A DNA stretch of 64,000 nucleotides, taken from positions 6,810 to 70,809 of the forward strand of contig JBELIP010000011.1 in NCBI GenBank assembly GCA_042090785.1. The letters run 5' to 3'. This document shows positions 1 through 7,972 of this stretch, one piece after another (position 1 is the stretch's first letter; the number at the start of each line of letters is the position of its first letter). This DNA is from UBA7434 sp042090785. GTDB lineage: Bacteria > Pseudomonadota > Gammaproteobacteria > Pseudomonadales > UBA7434. Position numbers and translations under genes: made by a program. The notes under the pieces are model-generated. The model was not told the DNA's origin, ran no database searches, and was given only the letters and a program-made list of their open reading frames with translations.

Positions 1-1
1 A

Positions 2-550
2 GATAAATTAAGTTGGTTAAACGGTTTATGGATTCGTGAGTCCTTAAGTGCCGAGCAACTAGCCGATAAATTAATTGCATGGGGTTTAAATCGCGAGACG
101 TTGTTAAATGTGATTCCGCATGTACAACAGCGTATGGACACCTTAAGTGATTTTATTCCCAAGACTGCTTTTTTAGGATCGGGTTTACTAGAGATTAACC
201 CGCAGAGTTTTGCCGAGTTAAAGTTAGATACAGCTGAACAGTTAAAAGTATTACAGTTTTCGCTATGGCGTCTTGAGGCGTTAAATGATTGGCAGCGCGA
301 AGCTTTGTTTGCCGAGTTAAAAAGCATAGCCGATGCGTTAGAGTTAAAAGTAAAAGACTTTTTAGCGCCATTGTTTATTGCCGTATCGGGCAGTACGACC
401 TCGTTTTCGGTAATGGATGCCATGGCATTGTTAGGTTCAGATATGACACGAGCGCGGCTTAGAAACGGTATAGACGTACTAGGTGGGGTGTCTAAAAAGC
501 AGATGAAGGCAATGGAAAAAGCGTATAAGGGACTAAATAGCGCGAATTAG
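2..550 (+). CDS. gltX: Glutamyl-tRNA synthetase, C-terminal part (5' end outside window)
   Basis: Class I aminoacyl-tRNA synthetase that charges tRNA-Glu in the cytoplasm. The frame is open from base 2 and begins with a KLSWLNG-like stretch typical of the end of the GltX catalytic core. It continues through the helical anticodon-binding domain (PLFIAVSGS, then the LLGSDMTRARL region) to a TAG at 548-550. The N-terminal HIGH motif and most of the catalytic domain lie outside the window, so the first in-frame start-like codon (TTG at 101) is not the real start. The gene is followed by a tRNA-Ala gene. The identification rests on the characteristic C-terminal sequence. Confidence 0.93.
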   Translation, partial: DKLSWLNGLWIRESLSAEQLADKLIAWGLNRETLLNVIPHVQQRMDTLSDFIPKTAFLGSGLLEINPQSFAELKLDTAEQLKVLQFSLWRLEALNDWQREALFAELKSIADALELKVKDFLAPLFIAVSGSTTSFSVMDAMALLGSDMTRARLRNGIDVLGGVSKKQMKAMEKAYKGLNSAN

Positions 551-581
551 GTCAGAATCCATCAAATGGCGGTCAAAGGGC

Positions 582-609
582 TTGACTGGCGGGGCGGCAT
601 CGCTAAAAT
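582..609 (+). promoter_or_regulatory. Putative sigma-70 promoter of tRNA-Ala
   Basis: TTGACT (582-587), a 16-base spacer and TAAAAT (604-609) lie about 60 bases upstream of the mature tRNA 5' end, followed by a GC-rich stretch expected at a stable-RNA start site. The match is by eye; no start site has been mapped. Confidence 0.55.
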
Positions 610-669
610 GGCCGTCCGTTTAAAGCGAGTCAGGCAACTGACAACAGCTTAACGATCCCACCCAAATAC

Positions 670-745
670 GGGGCCTTAGCTCAGCTGGGAGAGCGCAACA
701 CTGGCAGTGTTGAGGTCAGCGGTTCGATCCCGCTAGGCTCCACCA
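670..745 (+). tRNA. tRNA-Ala (anticodon GGC)
   Basis: A full cloverleaf can be folded. The acceptor GGGGCCT (670-676) pairs with AGGCTCC (735-741) with one G-U; the D-arm starts GCTC; the anticodon stem CAACA/TGTTG encloses loop CTGGCAG, giving anticodon GGC; the T-arm holds GGTTCGATCC. The discriminator A742 is followed by encoded CCA (743-745). GGC reads alanine GCC/GCU codons. Confidence 0.97.
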
Positions 746-783
746 AATTCTTTTAAAGTCAGCAGTAAAAAAAGTAAGAATAG

Positions 784-818
784 AAAACCCTCGTCGCTTA
801 TGGCTTCGGGGGTTTTTT
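784..818 (+). terminator. Rho-independent terminator after tRNA-Ala
   Basis: AAAACCCTCG (784-793) pairs with CGGGGGTTTT (807-816) with one G-T pair across a 13-base loop, and the stem runs into a T tract. It lies 38 bases after the tRNA, as expected for its terminator. Confidence 0.8.
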
Positions 819-1011
819 GGTTTCTGGTTTTTGGGTTGTTCTTTTTGGTTCAAGTTGGTGAGTCTTTTATAGAATTTGGTTTGTAGTTTCTAGTAAGCGC
901 AACTTATTGAAGGTTAGGGTGCCAGTTTTTTCTGGAGTTGTTTTGGGGAAGGGGTTTTTACACTAACCCTAAAAATCTCACTTTCCTCTACTCGGCAACA
1001 AAAAAAGTGCC

Positions 1012-1040
1012 TTGACGCTATAACGTTTAAACGTTAAAGT
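1012..1040 (+). promoter_or_regulatory. Promoter with palindromic operator for the toxin-antitoxin pair
   Basis: TTGACG (1012-1017) and TAAAGT (1035-1040) are 17 bases apart. A perfect 16-base palindrome, TAACGTTTAAACGTTA (1021-1036), fills the spacer and overlaps the -10. RHH antitoxins usually bind such palindromes to repress their own operon, so this is the likely autoregulatory operator. The promoter assignment is by eye. Confidence 0.6.
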
Positions 1041-1063
1041 GTTATTAGATTTCAGAGGTTTCT

Positions 1064-1297
1064 ATGAGCGACTTATCAAAAAGATCCACCATCTATTTTG
1101 ACCCTGCCATTCATCAGGCACTCAAATTAAAGGCTGTTTCTGCCAATCAGTCGGTTTCCGAATTAGTCGATGAAGCCGTTCGCCTGTATATGACGGAAGA
1201 TCAAGAAGATTTAGCCGCTTACTCAGACAGAGTTGCAGAAAAGGAAATCAGCTATGAGGTTCTCCTCAATGATCTGAAAAAGCATGGCAAAATATAA
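1064..1297 (+). CDS. Ribbon-helix-helix antitoxin of a RelE/ParE-type toxin-antitoxin module
   Basis: This 77-residue protein has the layout of a RHH (CopG/RelB-like) antitoxin. An N-terminal strand (STIYFDPAIHQALKLKA, about residues 8-24) and helices to about residue 45 (SVSELVDEAVRLYM) form the DNA-binding fold. An acidic, flexible C-terminal half would wrap the toxin. AGAGG (1054-1058) precedes the ATG at a good distance. Its 3' end overlaps the toxin gene by 14 bases, which implies translational coupling. The palindrome overlapping its -10 fits autorepression. The exact subfamily is uncertain. Confidence 0.85.
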   Translation: MSDLSKRSTIYFDPAIHQALKLKAVSANQSVSELVDEAVRLYMTEDQEDLAAYSDRVAEKEISYEVLLNDLKKHGKI

Positions 1298-1550
1298 AGT
1301 CATCTTTAAAAAATCAGTCGCCAAAGATCTCCGTAATGTTCCTTCTCGAGAAGTAAAGCGCCTCCTGCAAAAATTCGATACTTTGGTAGATAACCCTCGG
1401 CCTGAAGGCTGCGTAAAGCTTTCTTCTCTAGAGCTATATCGGATAAGGCAAGGGATTTATCGAATCGTTTATGAAATACAAGATGACATGTTAGTGGTGC
1501 AGGTTATTAAAGTCGCCCATCGCAGTAAAGCTTACGAATTTTCAAAATAA
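1284..1550 (+). CDS. RelE/ParE-superfamily toxin
   Basis: The 88-residue basic protein matches the RelE/ParE fold. It has an N-terminal strand (YKVIFKKSVAKDLRNV), a helix pair, then the LYRIRQGIYRIVYEIQDD strand segment and a VIKVAHRSKAYEFSK end. The R-I-R..YRIVY pattern and final H-R-x-x-Y are typical of RelE-type mRNA interferases that cut mRNA on the ribosome, although ParE-type gyrase poisons share the fold. The start overlaps the antitoxin 3' end. The pair sits alone between tRNA-Ala and a GH30 gene, a common position for mobile toxin-antitoxin modules. Ribosome-dependent RNase activity is inferred from family, not shown here. Confidence 0.85.
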   Translation: MAKYKVIFKKSVAKDLRNVPSREVKRLLQKFDTLVDNPRPEGCVKLSSLELYRIRQGIYRIVYEIQDDMLVVQVIKVAHRSKAYEFSK

Positions 1551-1631
1551 AAGCTAAGGCTTTTTCCTTTTCCTTTTTTCGCATCAGTGCCGGAGTCAAT
1601 ACGTTTGATTCCGGCTATGCTCCGTGAAATC

Positions 1632-1683
1632 GGGGTCAGCATAAAAACTATGATTATTTAAATTATGGTTTTTACGCTGCCCC
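1632..1683. repeat. Imperfect inverted repeat with GGGGTCAGC ends
   Basis: The left arm GGGGTCAGCATAAAAACTAT (1632-1651) and right arm (1665-1683, reverse complement GGGGCAGCGTAAAAACCAT) form a long imperfect hairpin with an AT loop. It lies between the convergent toxin and GH30 genes. The GGGGTCAG.GTAAA ends resemble REP or MITE-like termini seen in gammaproteobacteria. It could equally act as a bidirectional terminator. No transposase is next to it. Confidence 0.5.
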
Positions 1684-1703
1684 TAAAAATCACTTTTCAA
1701 TAA

Positions 1704-3437
1704 CTACTTTATCACCAACCTCAAAGTCTGCAACGCATTCGCTGGCACATCCACTAACGCTAACTGACTACCCACCTGAAGTTGCGTCTTTATTGCTTCT
1801 TTCGTGGTATTCAATATCTGCACCGTCAACATACCTTCATCATTCACCGTTGCACTGGCATGCAAAGCATCATCCTCTAAACCCTGCAAATACTTATCCG
1901 CTTGCACGGCTTTATCACCCGGGCGAATAGTCTGGCTAAGCTGCGATAAAATATAATACAGCGGGGTGTAATAAATATCGCCATTGGCGGTATCAATCAT
2001 AATAGGCGCACCACAAAAGTTGCCAACATGATTCGGCCCGCCATTGCTGTCTAAGACAATGTTCCAATCAATCCAGCCACTCATCCAATGATTAAAGCTG
2101 ACAATAATGTTGCGCGCATAACGATGCACCGGCACATAGATTGGGTGATCTTCTACATTAGGCGCCCACGTGGCAGTGTACGCCCAGTCAGTTGCATTGG
2201 CATTCCACCAAAAGCTGTCGTTATTAAACCAGTTTTCTTCTTGGAATTTTACTGTGTCAATAATGCCACCGGGTGCAGGTTTACCTAAGTCATCAATGGT
2301 GCCTTCGGTATGAATAATGTCAAAGTCGGGAAACTTGCTATGCACTTTTTGCAGCACATCTTCATACACTTTTTCGGTGGCTTCGTACCAATGCACTGCT
2401 GAACCATAAACGTATTGTGCGGCTTCTTCGTCACCTAATATGACGTCAGTCCAATGTTCTAAGCCGTCTCGGTTTTGGTCGTAAATAAGCAATTTAATAT
2501 CGTTATGTGCACTGGCCTGTAATTTTGGCCCGAGCAAATCTTTAATAAAATCACGTTGTGTCTCTGGCGTAAAATGCATGCTTTCCCATTGGCCACTATT
2601 ACCATGCGGTTCGTTAACCGGAGTCAGCCCCCATAGTTTTACGCCTGCTTGTTGGTATTGATCCAAATAGTTAATGATGTAATCTGCATAGGCGGCTTCG
2701 TACTGTGGCTTTAAGCTGCCGCCGGTGCCTTGATAATCATTTTCTGGCGTGCCTGGAATATACCAAGTATTAATGTCTTTCATCCATGGCGGTGCGGTCC
2801 AAGCCGAGGCGATAATTCTAAAATCTGAATCCGTTTGCTGTTGTTTAATATCCAGTACTTGCTGAATCATCGGCAAAACGTCAAACGATGTATCTTTAAT
2901 GCCAGGATATTGCGTATTGCTAAAGCCGTCTTTATCAACGTCTATAGAAAAATTGTCTAGCGCTGCGTCATCAGCCACTTCTGCATAGGAGTATTTGCCT
3001 TCAACAGAAAAGTCGGTTGAACCAATAGGGGTTCTTGCTAACGCAAAGTTGGCGCCATCTTCTGAATACACATCGCGCATAATTTGGTCGCGCTGCTCGG
3101 TATCAAGATGCGCTAATACAAATGCCGAAGATTCAGTAAAAGAAGAACCTATGCCGGTAATCGTTTGTTTAACAATATCGGGCCGAATAATTAAACGCGT
3201 GCTTTGCTCATCAGCTGCTGCGGTAGCAAATGCAATATTATTTTTTTCCGCAATCTTGTCGCCACTTTCGCTGGTCACTAAAATTTGCGAAGTGCTGGTA
3301 ATGCCATAATCGATTGAAGATGAATCAGAAGCCATGGGTATTGCTGCCTGTTTGCTAGGGTCAGAATCTGTACTGCAGCTTATAAGAGCTGCGGTTAAAA
3401 CAATACCGACCAAACTTTGCCAAATATGCATTTGCAT
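1704..3437 (-). CDS. Glycoside hydrolase family 30 lipoprotein (glucosylceramidase-like)
   Basis: A 577-residue protein with a lipoprotein signal peptide: a hydrophobic run and lipobox LISC put the lipidated Cys at residue 21. After a low-complexity linker comes a GH30 beta/alpha barrel with ITGIGSSFTESSA, SAWTAPPWMK and WGLTPVNEPHGN (acid/base Glu276). The nucleophile Glu378 lies in IIHTEGT. A C-terminal beta-sandwich follows. GH30 enzymes of this type cleave beta-1,6-glucans, beta-glucosides or glucosylceramide with retention; the substrate cannot be told from sequence. It probably acts on the outer membrane or cell surface. No other polysaccharide-use genes flank it. Met3 is an alternative start. 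Confidence 0.88.
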   Translation of the reverse strand: MQMHIWQSLVGIVLTAALISCSTDSDPSKQAAIPMASDSSSIDYGITSTSQILVTSESGDKIAEKNNIAFATAAADEQSTRLIIRPDIVKQTITGIGSSFTESSAFVLAHLDTEQRDQIMRDVYSEDGANFALARTPIGSTDFSVEGKYSYAEVADDAALDNFSIDVDKDGFSNTQYPGIKDTSFDVLPMIQQVLDIKQQQTDSDFRIIASAWTAPPWMKDINTWYIPGTPENDYQGTGGSLKPQYEAAYADYIINYLDQYQQAGVKLWGLTPVNEPHGNSGQWESMHFTPETQRDFIKDLLGPKLQASAHNDIKLLIYDQNRDGLEHWTDVILGDEEAAQYVYGSAVHWYEATEKVYEDVLQKVHSKFPDFDIIHTEGTIDDLGKPAPGGIIDTVKFQEENWFNNDSFWWNANATDWAYTATWAPNVEDHPIYVPVHRYARNIIVSFNHWMSGWIDWNIVLDSNGGPNHVGNFCGAPIMIDTANGDIYYTPLYYILSQLSQTIRPGDKAVQADKYLQGLEDDALHASATVNDEGMLTVQILNTTKEAIKTQLQVGSQLALVDVPANALQTLRLVIK

Positions 3438-3757
3438 TCAGTTTTTCCTAATATGTGGGTAAGCTTAAAGCGTTTATTGCCTTTGGCTAAAAAAAGAGTT
3501 GGCAACTATAGCTAATGTGATGTTGAATGTAGAGCCTATTCGGCCTAAAAGCGTCCCGTTTAGACGAAAATCGTTATATTTTAGCTGTAGTAATAAACAA
3601 GGTTTCAAGGGCAGTTTTTAGGGGGGGCGAGGCTGGACAGAGAGAGCTTTTTTAGTGGTATCAAAAAAATCACACATTGATCTAACGGTTCTTTTTATAT
3701 TGTTAAAGCCTGATACACTGCGCGCAATGATGATTGAGAAGGGCATTAGCACATCTC
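3438..3757. other. Intergenic region between GH30 gene and small ORF
   Basis: No gene is recognised in this stretch. The only promoter-like element is an extended -10, TGATACACT (3711-3719), with a weak -35 region at 3691-3696, reading towards the small ORF at 3805. Confidence 0.4.
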
Positions 3758-3808
3758 TTGAAGTTAAAGATTGAAGTTAAAGATTGAAGTTAAGGACTGA
3801 AGTTATGA
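3758..3808 (+). repeat. 13-bp tandem repeat (about 3.9 copies) over a ribosome binding site and start codon
   Basis: The unit TTGAAGTTAAAGA occurs at 3758-3770 and 3771-3783, with variant copies at 3784-3796 and 3797-3808. The third copy carries AAGGA, the Shine-Dalgarno sequence for the ATG at 3805, which lies in the fourth copy. The 13-base unit does not keep frame, so it is not coding. Confidence 0.85.
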
Positions 3809-4017
3809 ACAGATTACAAAAACTAAAAAATGATGTATATACTTTTGAAGAGCTCGACACGTTAGAGCACAATGCAACGAAGCTAGGTGATGCGCAAACG
3901 CTGAGTTTAATTGAAATTAGTCGTGCTTCTAAAACCGCGAAGGGCGAAAAACGAAAAGAAGTAACCCCCGAAAACGAGACAGCGCGCGCTCGACGAGACC
4001 GTCTTCGTAAGGGCTAA
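3805..4017 (+). CDS. Small charged protein of unknown function
   Basis: A 70-residue protein that I do not recognise. The ATG at 3805 has AAGGA (3792-3796) eight bases upstream; the in-frame TTG at 3784 lies in the 13-bp repeat and is less likely. The sequence is hydrophilic and mostly helical-looking (RLQKLKNDVYTFEELDTLE), with a very basic C-terminus (ETARARRDRLRKG) and no membrane segment or signal peptide. It converges on ureG. The basic tail might contact nucleic acid, but that is only a guess. Confidence 0.6.
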   Translation: MNRLQKLKNDVYTFEELDTLEHNATKLGDAQTLSLIEISRASKTAKGEKRKEVTPENETARARRDRLRKG

Positions 4018-4053
4018 TATGTTCGAGCGTTCTTAATATTAAAGCTTTAAATG

Positions 4054-4656
4054 TTAGAGTTCGGCAGTAATAAATCCAATAATCTCTTCAACGCCTTGTT
4101 TAATTTTTAAATTACTAAACAAAAATGGTTTGTCTTTACGCATTATTTTTGCATCCCTATCCATGACTTCAAGTGATGCGCCGACAATAGGCGCTAAATC
4201 CGTTTTATTAATCAATAATAAATCCGACTTAGTAATACCCGGCCCACCTTTACGTGGGATTTTATCGCCAGCAGAAACGTCAATCACATAAATGGTAAAG
4301 TCCGATAACTCTGGGCTAAACGTGGCACTTAAATTATCACCGCCACTCTCGACAAAAATAATATCTAAGTTTTCATGCCGTAATTGCAGTTCATCGATTG
4401 CCGCTAAGTTCATAGAGGCATCTTCGCGTATTGCTGTGTGCGGACAGCCACCGGTTTCTACGCCAATAATACGGTCGGCCTCTAAAGCTTCGTGACGCGT
4501 TAAGAATTCTGCATCCTCGTGCGTATAAATATCGTTAGTTACAACGGCAATGTTAAATTTTTCTCGCATGGCGGAACATAACACGCGCAGTAGGGCTGTC
4601 TTGCCTGAACCAACAGGGCCACCAACGCCAACGCGAAGTACTCGTGAGTTGCTCAT
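4054..4656 (-). CDS. ureG: Urease accessory GTPase UreG
   Basis: A SIMIBI-class GTPase that drives nickel delivery into the urease active site with UreE, UreF and UreD/UreH. The 200 residues carry the P-loop GPVGSGKT (13-20), the metal-binding GGCPHT motif with Cys71-Pro-His73, a D-x-x-S-G-D region (DVSAGDKIPRKGGPGI) and the base-recognition NKTD. Length is normal for the family. It is the last gene of the urease cluster, 11 bases after ureF, so it should be co-transcribed with it. No obvious terminator separates it from the convergent small ORF. Confidence 0.97.
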   Translation of the reverse strand: MSNSRVLRVGVGGPVGSGKTALLRVLCSAMREKFNIAVVTNDIYTHEDAEFLTRHEALEADRIIGVETGGCPHTAIREDASMNLAAIDELQLRHENLDIIFVESGGDNLSATFSPELSDFTIYVIDVSAGDKIPRKGGPGITKSDLLLINKTDLAPIVGASLEVMDRDAKIMRKDKPFLFSNLKIKQGVEEIIGFITAEL

Positions 4657-4667
4657 ATCTTTTACCT

Positions 4668-5402
4668 CTAAGATCTAAATAATCTTGAATATTGGGTTTC
4701 GTGATGACTGCTTGCCATGGCCAGCCCTGGCAGTGATGTGCCAATGGCGTCATCGCTAATTGTGAGTGATTGCTTGACGGCGTCTTCGGCTACCGGTATT
4801 AAAACATCTAAGGCTTTTTGTGCTGTTAATTGACCAAATAACGTGAGCTTAGTAGCGGCGGCTATTTGGTTTTCTAACCATGCCCATGCATAACCTAATG
4901 CCGCATCATGTGACGGTATTTGCCAATGGTTTGCGGCAATGGCGAACGCTGTGACATAGCTTATTTGGTGTGGCTCATTAATTGTTTTATCTAACGATAC
5001 AAATAAGTCTCTGCCTATCGATAAGCCTTTAAGTAAACGTATCATGGCATCGGCAAGTGCGGTGTCGGTTAAGCGTAGCTCATAGGATTCTCTGCAGGCG
5101 AGGATATAACGGTTCCATTCTATAAGTGCAGTCATATCGTGTTGGCTTAGCGCTGAACATTGTCGTTGTAAAACCGGTAAGTCTAGGGTCGCAACCGACT
5201 CGGTTAATTGTACGGCTAACCAATCAATAACATCGTCGCTAGTCGATAACCATTGCGCATCAACCGCCCATTCAAGCCCATGCGAGAACGCATAGCCGCC
5301 TACGGGTAGGGTGGCGCTGCTTAATTGCAGTAAGCGAAGCAACGATGCATCTGACCTATTTGCTGTCGATGATGTTGATAAAGTATTAGTGATGATGGCC
5401 AT
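4668..5402 (-). CDS. ureF: Urease accessory protein UreF
   Basis: All-helical cytoplasmic protein that bridges UreD and UreG in the apourease activation complex and controls UreG GTP hydrolysis. Family sequence is clear: LLQLSSATLPVGGYAFSHGLEWAV near the N-terminus, then helical segments, ending around a conserved SSHHETQYSRLFRS tail. I chose the ATG at 5402 (MAIIT), which overlaps ureE by 17 bases. A start at 5426 would add eight unconserved residues. It lies between ureE and ureG in the standard order. Confidence 0.95.
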   Translation of the reverse strand: MAIITNTLSTSSTANRSDASLLRLLQLSSATLPVGGYAFSHGLEWAVDAQWLSTSDDVIDWLAVQLTESVATLDLPVLQRQCSALSQHDMTALIEWNRYILACRESYELRLTDTALADAMIRLLKGLSIGRDLFVSLDKTINEPHQISYVTAFAIAANHWQIPSHDAALGYAWAWLENQIAAATKLTLFGQLTAQKALDVLIPVAEDAVKQSLTISDDAIGTSLPGLAMASSHHETQYSRLFRS

Positions 5403-5868
5403 GCGCTTCACTATTTTGGTAAGCACCCGCTTCGGGATTAAAAACAGCTTCTTCGCTTTTGACTTCTAGCCCTAAACGATGCAACAACGCTTCGAGAACA
5501 TGGTCGGGTGTTATGCGTAGCCATTGTTCGCCCACTTGTAAACGGACATGACGATTACCAAGGTGATAACAGGCGCGGCTAAATAATTGCCAATTATCGG
5601 TTGATGCTGTAATGACGGATTCTTTTGCGCCAGCAATAGATAAACATTGGCCGCATTCGCTAATGAGTTTATCGCCAATACTTAGCATGTTGGCACGCTC
5701 AAGATAGACGTTAACGTTATAGCCTTTTGTTGACACAGTACGAAAACGTCTTTTTTCTCTTTGTGCATGATCAAGCAATACTTCGTCATTCGCTGACCGG
5801 TCTTGGTCGCTAGCATGAGCGTCGGACAGTCGTTGATGAACAACCAGTGTTTGCGTGTTAGATGTCAT
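5386..5868 (-). CDS. ureE: Urease nickel metallochaperone UreE
   Basis: Binds nickel and passes it to UreG for insertion into urease. The 160-residue protein has the N-terminal peptide-binding domain (REKRRFRTVSTKG) and a metal-binding domain with CYHLGNRHVRLQV, where the conserved His binds nickel at the dimer interface. It ends in a short His-rich tail (EAHGHHH), as in nickel-storing UreE proteins. The 3' end overlaps ureF and the gene starts 16 bases after ureC. The N-terminal 30 residues are polar and poorly conserved. Confidence 0.95.
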   Translation of the reverse strand: MTSNTQTLVVHQRLSDAHASDQDRSANDEVLLDHAQREKRRFRTVSTKGYNVNVYLERANMLSIGDKLISECGQCLSIAGAKESVITASTDNWQLFSRACYHLGNRHVRLQVGEQWLRITPDHVLEALLHRLGLEVKSEEAVFNPEAGAYQNSEAHGHHH

Positions 5869-5884
5869 GGTGTTTTATGCCTAT

Positions 5885-7588
5885 TTAAAATAATTGATAC
5901 AGTTGGGCTAACGGAAGTTCGCTCAGCGGTTCGCAAGTGAGTAGCTTGCCATCGGCATGCACTTCATAGGTTTGCGAATTAACCGTTATGTTAGGCATCC
6001 AATGGTTATTCACCATGTCTTCTTTACCAATATTGCGTGTGTTACGACATTCGACTAAACGTCTGTTTAAGCCCAGTTGGGAGCCAATGTCTGCAGTAAT
6101 CGCTGCCTTACTGGTAAAGGTAACCGCAGTGTGCGCTGGTGCTTGCCCATAAGCGCCAAACATTTTTCTATAATGCACAGGTTGTGGCGTAGGAATAGAC
6201 GCATTAGGGTCGCCCATGGGTGCGGCTGCAATGGCACCGCCTTTAATAATCATGGCCGGTTTAGCGGCAAAAAATGCTGGGCTCCACAGTACTAGGTCAG
6301 CCATTTTGCCTACGGCAATAGATCCTACGGCGTGATCAATACCGTGGGCAATGGCGGGGTTAATGGTGTACTTAGCAATAAAACGGCGAGCGCGAAAATT
6401 ATCATGCCGTTCGTTATCTTCTGGTAATGCCCCACGCTGTAATTTCATTTTATGTGCAGTCTGCCAAGTGCGGGTAATGACTTCGCCCACACGACCCATA
6501 GCCTGTGAGTCGGAGGCAATCATGCTAAATGCGCCAAGGTCATGCAGTATATCTTCGGCGGCAATGGTTTCTTTACGAATCCGTGAGTCAGCAAATGCTA
6601 CGTCTTCTGGAATCGATGAATCGAGGTGGTGACAAACCATAAGCATGTCGAGATGCTCATCAATCGTGTTAGTGGTGTATGGGAGTGTTGGGTTGGTTGA
6701 TGACGGCAGTACATTTTTTTCGGCGCAAGCGCGAATAATATCGGGTGCATGACCACCACCAGCCCCTTCGGTATGGTAGGTATGAATGGTGCGGCCTTTA
6801 AATGCGGCTAAGGTGTCATCGACAAAACCCGACTCATTTAAGGTGTCGGTATGAATGGCTACTTGTACATCGTACTCTTCGGCAACCGTTAAGCAGTTAT
6901 CGATAGAGGCCGGCGTGGTGCCCCAGTCCTCGTGCAGTTTGAGGCCGCAAGCGCCAGCGGCGAGTTGCTCTTCTAACGCAATGGGTAAGCTGGCGTTGCC
7001 TTTGCCTAAAAAGCCAAAATTCATGGCTAAGTTATCGGTGGCTTGGAGCATTTTACCAATATGCCATGGGCCGGGCGTGCAGGTGGTTGCATTGGTGCCA
7101 GTAGCGGGGCCTGTGCCGCCACCAATCATGGTGGTTACGCCCGACATCATGGCTTCTTCAATTTGTTGCGGGCAAATAAAATGAATATGTGCGTCTATGC
7201 AGCCGGCAGTTAATATTTTTCCTTCGCCAGCAATAATTTCCGTGCCTGGGCCAATAATAATATCTACGTTATCTTGTATATCGGGGTTGCCGGCTTTGCC
7301 TATACCAAAAATTAAACCATTCTTTATGCCAACATCGGCTTTAACAATACCCCAGTGATCTAAAATAAGTGCATTAGTAATTACGGTATCGGGTGTTTGA
7401 CTGCAGCTTAATTGACTTTGCCCCATGCCATCGCGAATGGTTTTACCACCGCCGAATTTCACTTCTTCGCCGTAGTGTGTGTAGTCTTTTTCTACTTCAA
7501 TAAAGAGTGCCGTGTCGCCTAAACGAACACGGTCGCCAACAGTTGGGCCAAACATCGATGCATACGCATGACGATTCATCTTAGTCAT
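5885..7588 (-). CDS. ureC: Urease alpha (catalytic) subunit UreC
   Basis: Catalytic subunit of nickel urease, splitting urea to ammonia and carbamate in the cytoplasm. The 567 residues are full length. The active-site set is complete and in Klebsiella-like numbering: His134 and His136 (AHIH), Lys217 to be carbamylated (GLKLHEDWGTTP), His246 (IHTDTL), His272 (YHTEGAGGGHAPD), flap Cys319-His320 (MVCHH), and the Asp of MIASDSQAMGR. The start codon overlaps the ureB stop as TAATG, which implies translational coupling. The enzyme should be active. Confidence 0.98.
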   Translation of the reverse strand: MTKMNRHAYASMFGPTVGDRVRLGDTALFIEVEKDYTHYGEEVKFGGGKTIRDGMGQSQLSCSQTPDTVITNALILDHWGIVKADVGIKNGLIFGIGKAGNPDIQDNVDIIIGPGTEIIAGEGKILTAGCIDAHIHFICPQQIEEAMMSGVTTMIGGGTGPATGTNATTCTPGPWHIGKMLQATDNLAMNFGFLGKGNASLPIALEEQLAAGACGLKLHEDWGTTPASIDNCLTVAEEYDVQVAIHTDTLNESGFVDDTLAAFKGRTIHTYHTEGAGGGHAPDIIRACAEKNVLPSSTNPTLPYTTNTIDEHLDMLMVCHHLDSSIPEDVAFADSRIRKETIAAEDILHDLGAFSMIASDSQAMGRVGEVITRTWQTAHKMKLQRGALPEDNERHDNFRARRFIAKYTINPAIAHGIDHAVGSIAVGKMADLVLWSPAFFAAKPAMIIKGGAIAAAPMGDPNASIPTPQPVHYRKMFGAYGQAPAHTAVTFTSKAAITADIGSQLGLNRRLVECRNTRNIGKEDMVNNHWMPNITVNSQTYEVHADGKLLTCEPLSELPLAQLYQLF

Positions 7589-7911
7589 TATTGATTTACC
7601 TGTTTATCTAATGCGCCCATAATTTCACCACGAAAACCATACACCGTGCGCTGGCCGGCAAACTCAACTAGCTTTACGGTACGGTCTTGTCCAGGTTCAA
7701 ACCTAACGGCAGTGCCTGATGGAATATCCAAACGGAAGCCACAGGCTTTTTCTCTATCGAGTTTGAGTGCGGGGTTTACTTCATAAAAGTGGTAGTGCGA
7801 ACCCACTTGAATAGGGCGGTCGCCGTGATTTTCTACCCGAAGCTCTATAGTGTGGCGACCTGTATTAATTTCAATCTCGCCATCATCAGTTATTATTTCA
7901 CCGGGTTTCAT
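7588..7911 (-). CDS. ureB: Urease beta subunit UreB
   Basis: Small structural subunit of urease that packs against UreC in the (ABC)3 trimer. The 107 residues begin MKPGEI and contain the family signatures RPIQVGSHYHFYEVN, GFRLDIPSGTAVRFEPG and VYGFRGEIMG. GAGG lies just upstream of the ATG. It is separate from ureA, as in most proteobacteria, and overlaps ureC by one base. Confidence 0.97.
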   Translation of the reverse strand: MKPGEIITDDGEIEINTGRHTIELRVENHGDRPIQVGSHYHFYEVNPALKLDREKACGFRLDIPSGTAVRFEPGQDRTVKLVEFAGQRTVYGFRGEIMGALDKQVNQ

Positions 7912-7972
7912 TTATGCCTCGAGCTATTACTGTTTATACGGTTAGTCGGTTCTATTACTGTGGTACTGTGAG

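Noticed and set aside
6077..7184. Plus-strand ORFs of 72 to 109 codons inside ureC
   Set aside because: They lie wholly inside a strongly conserved gene on the other strand and show no homology.
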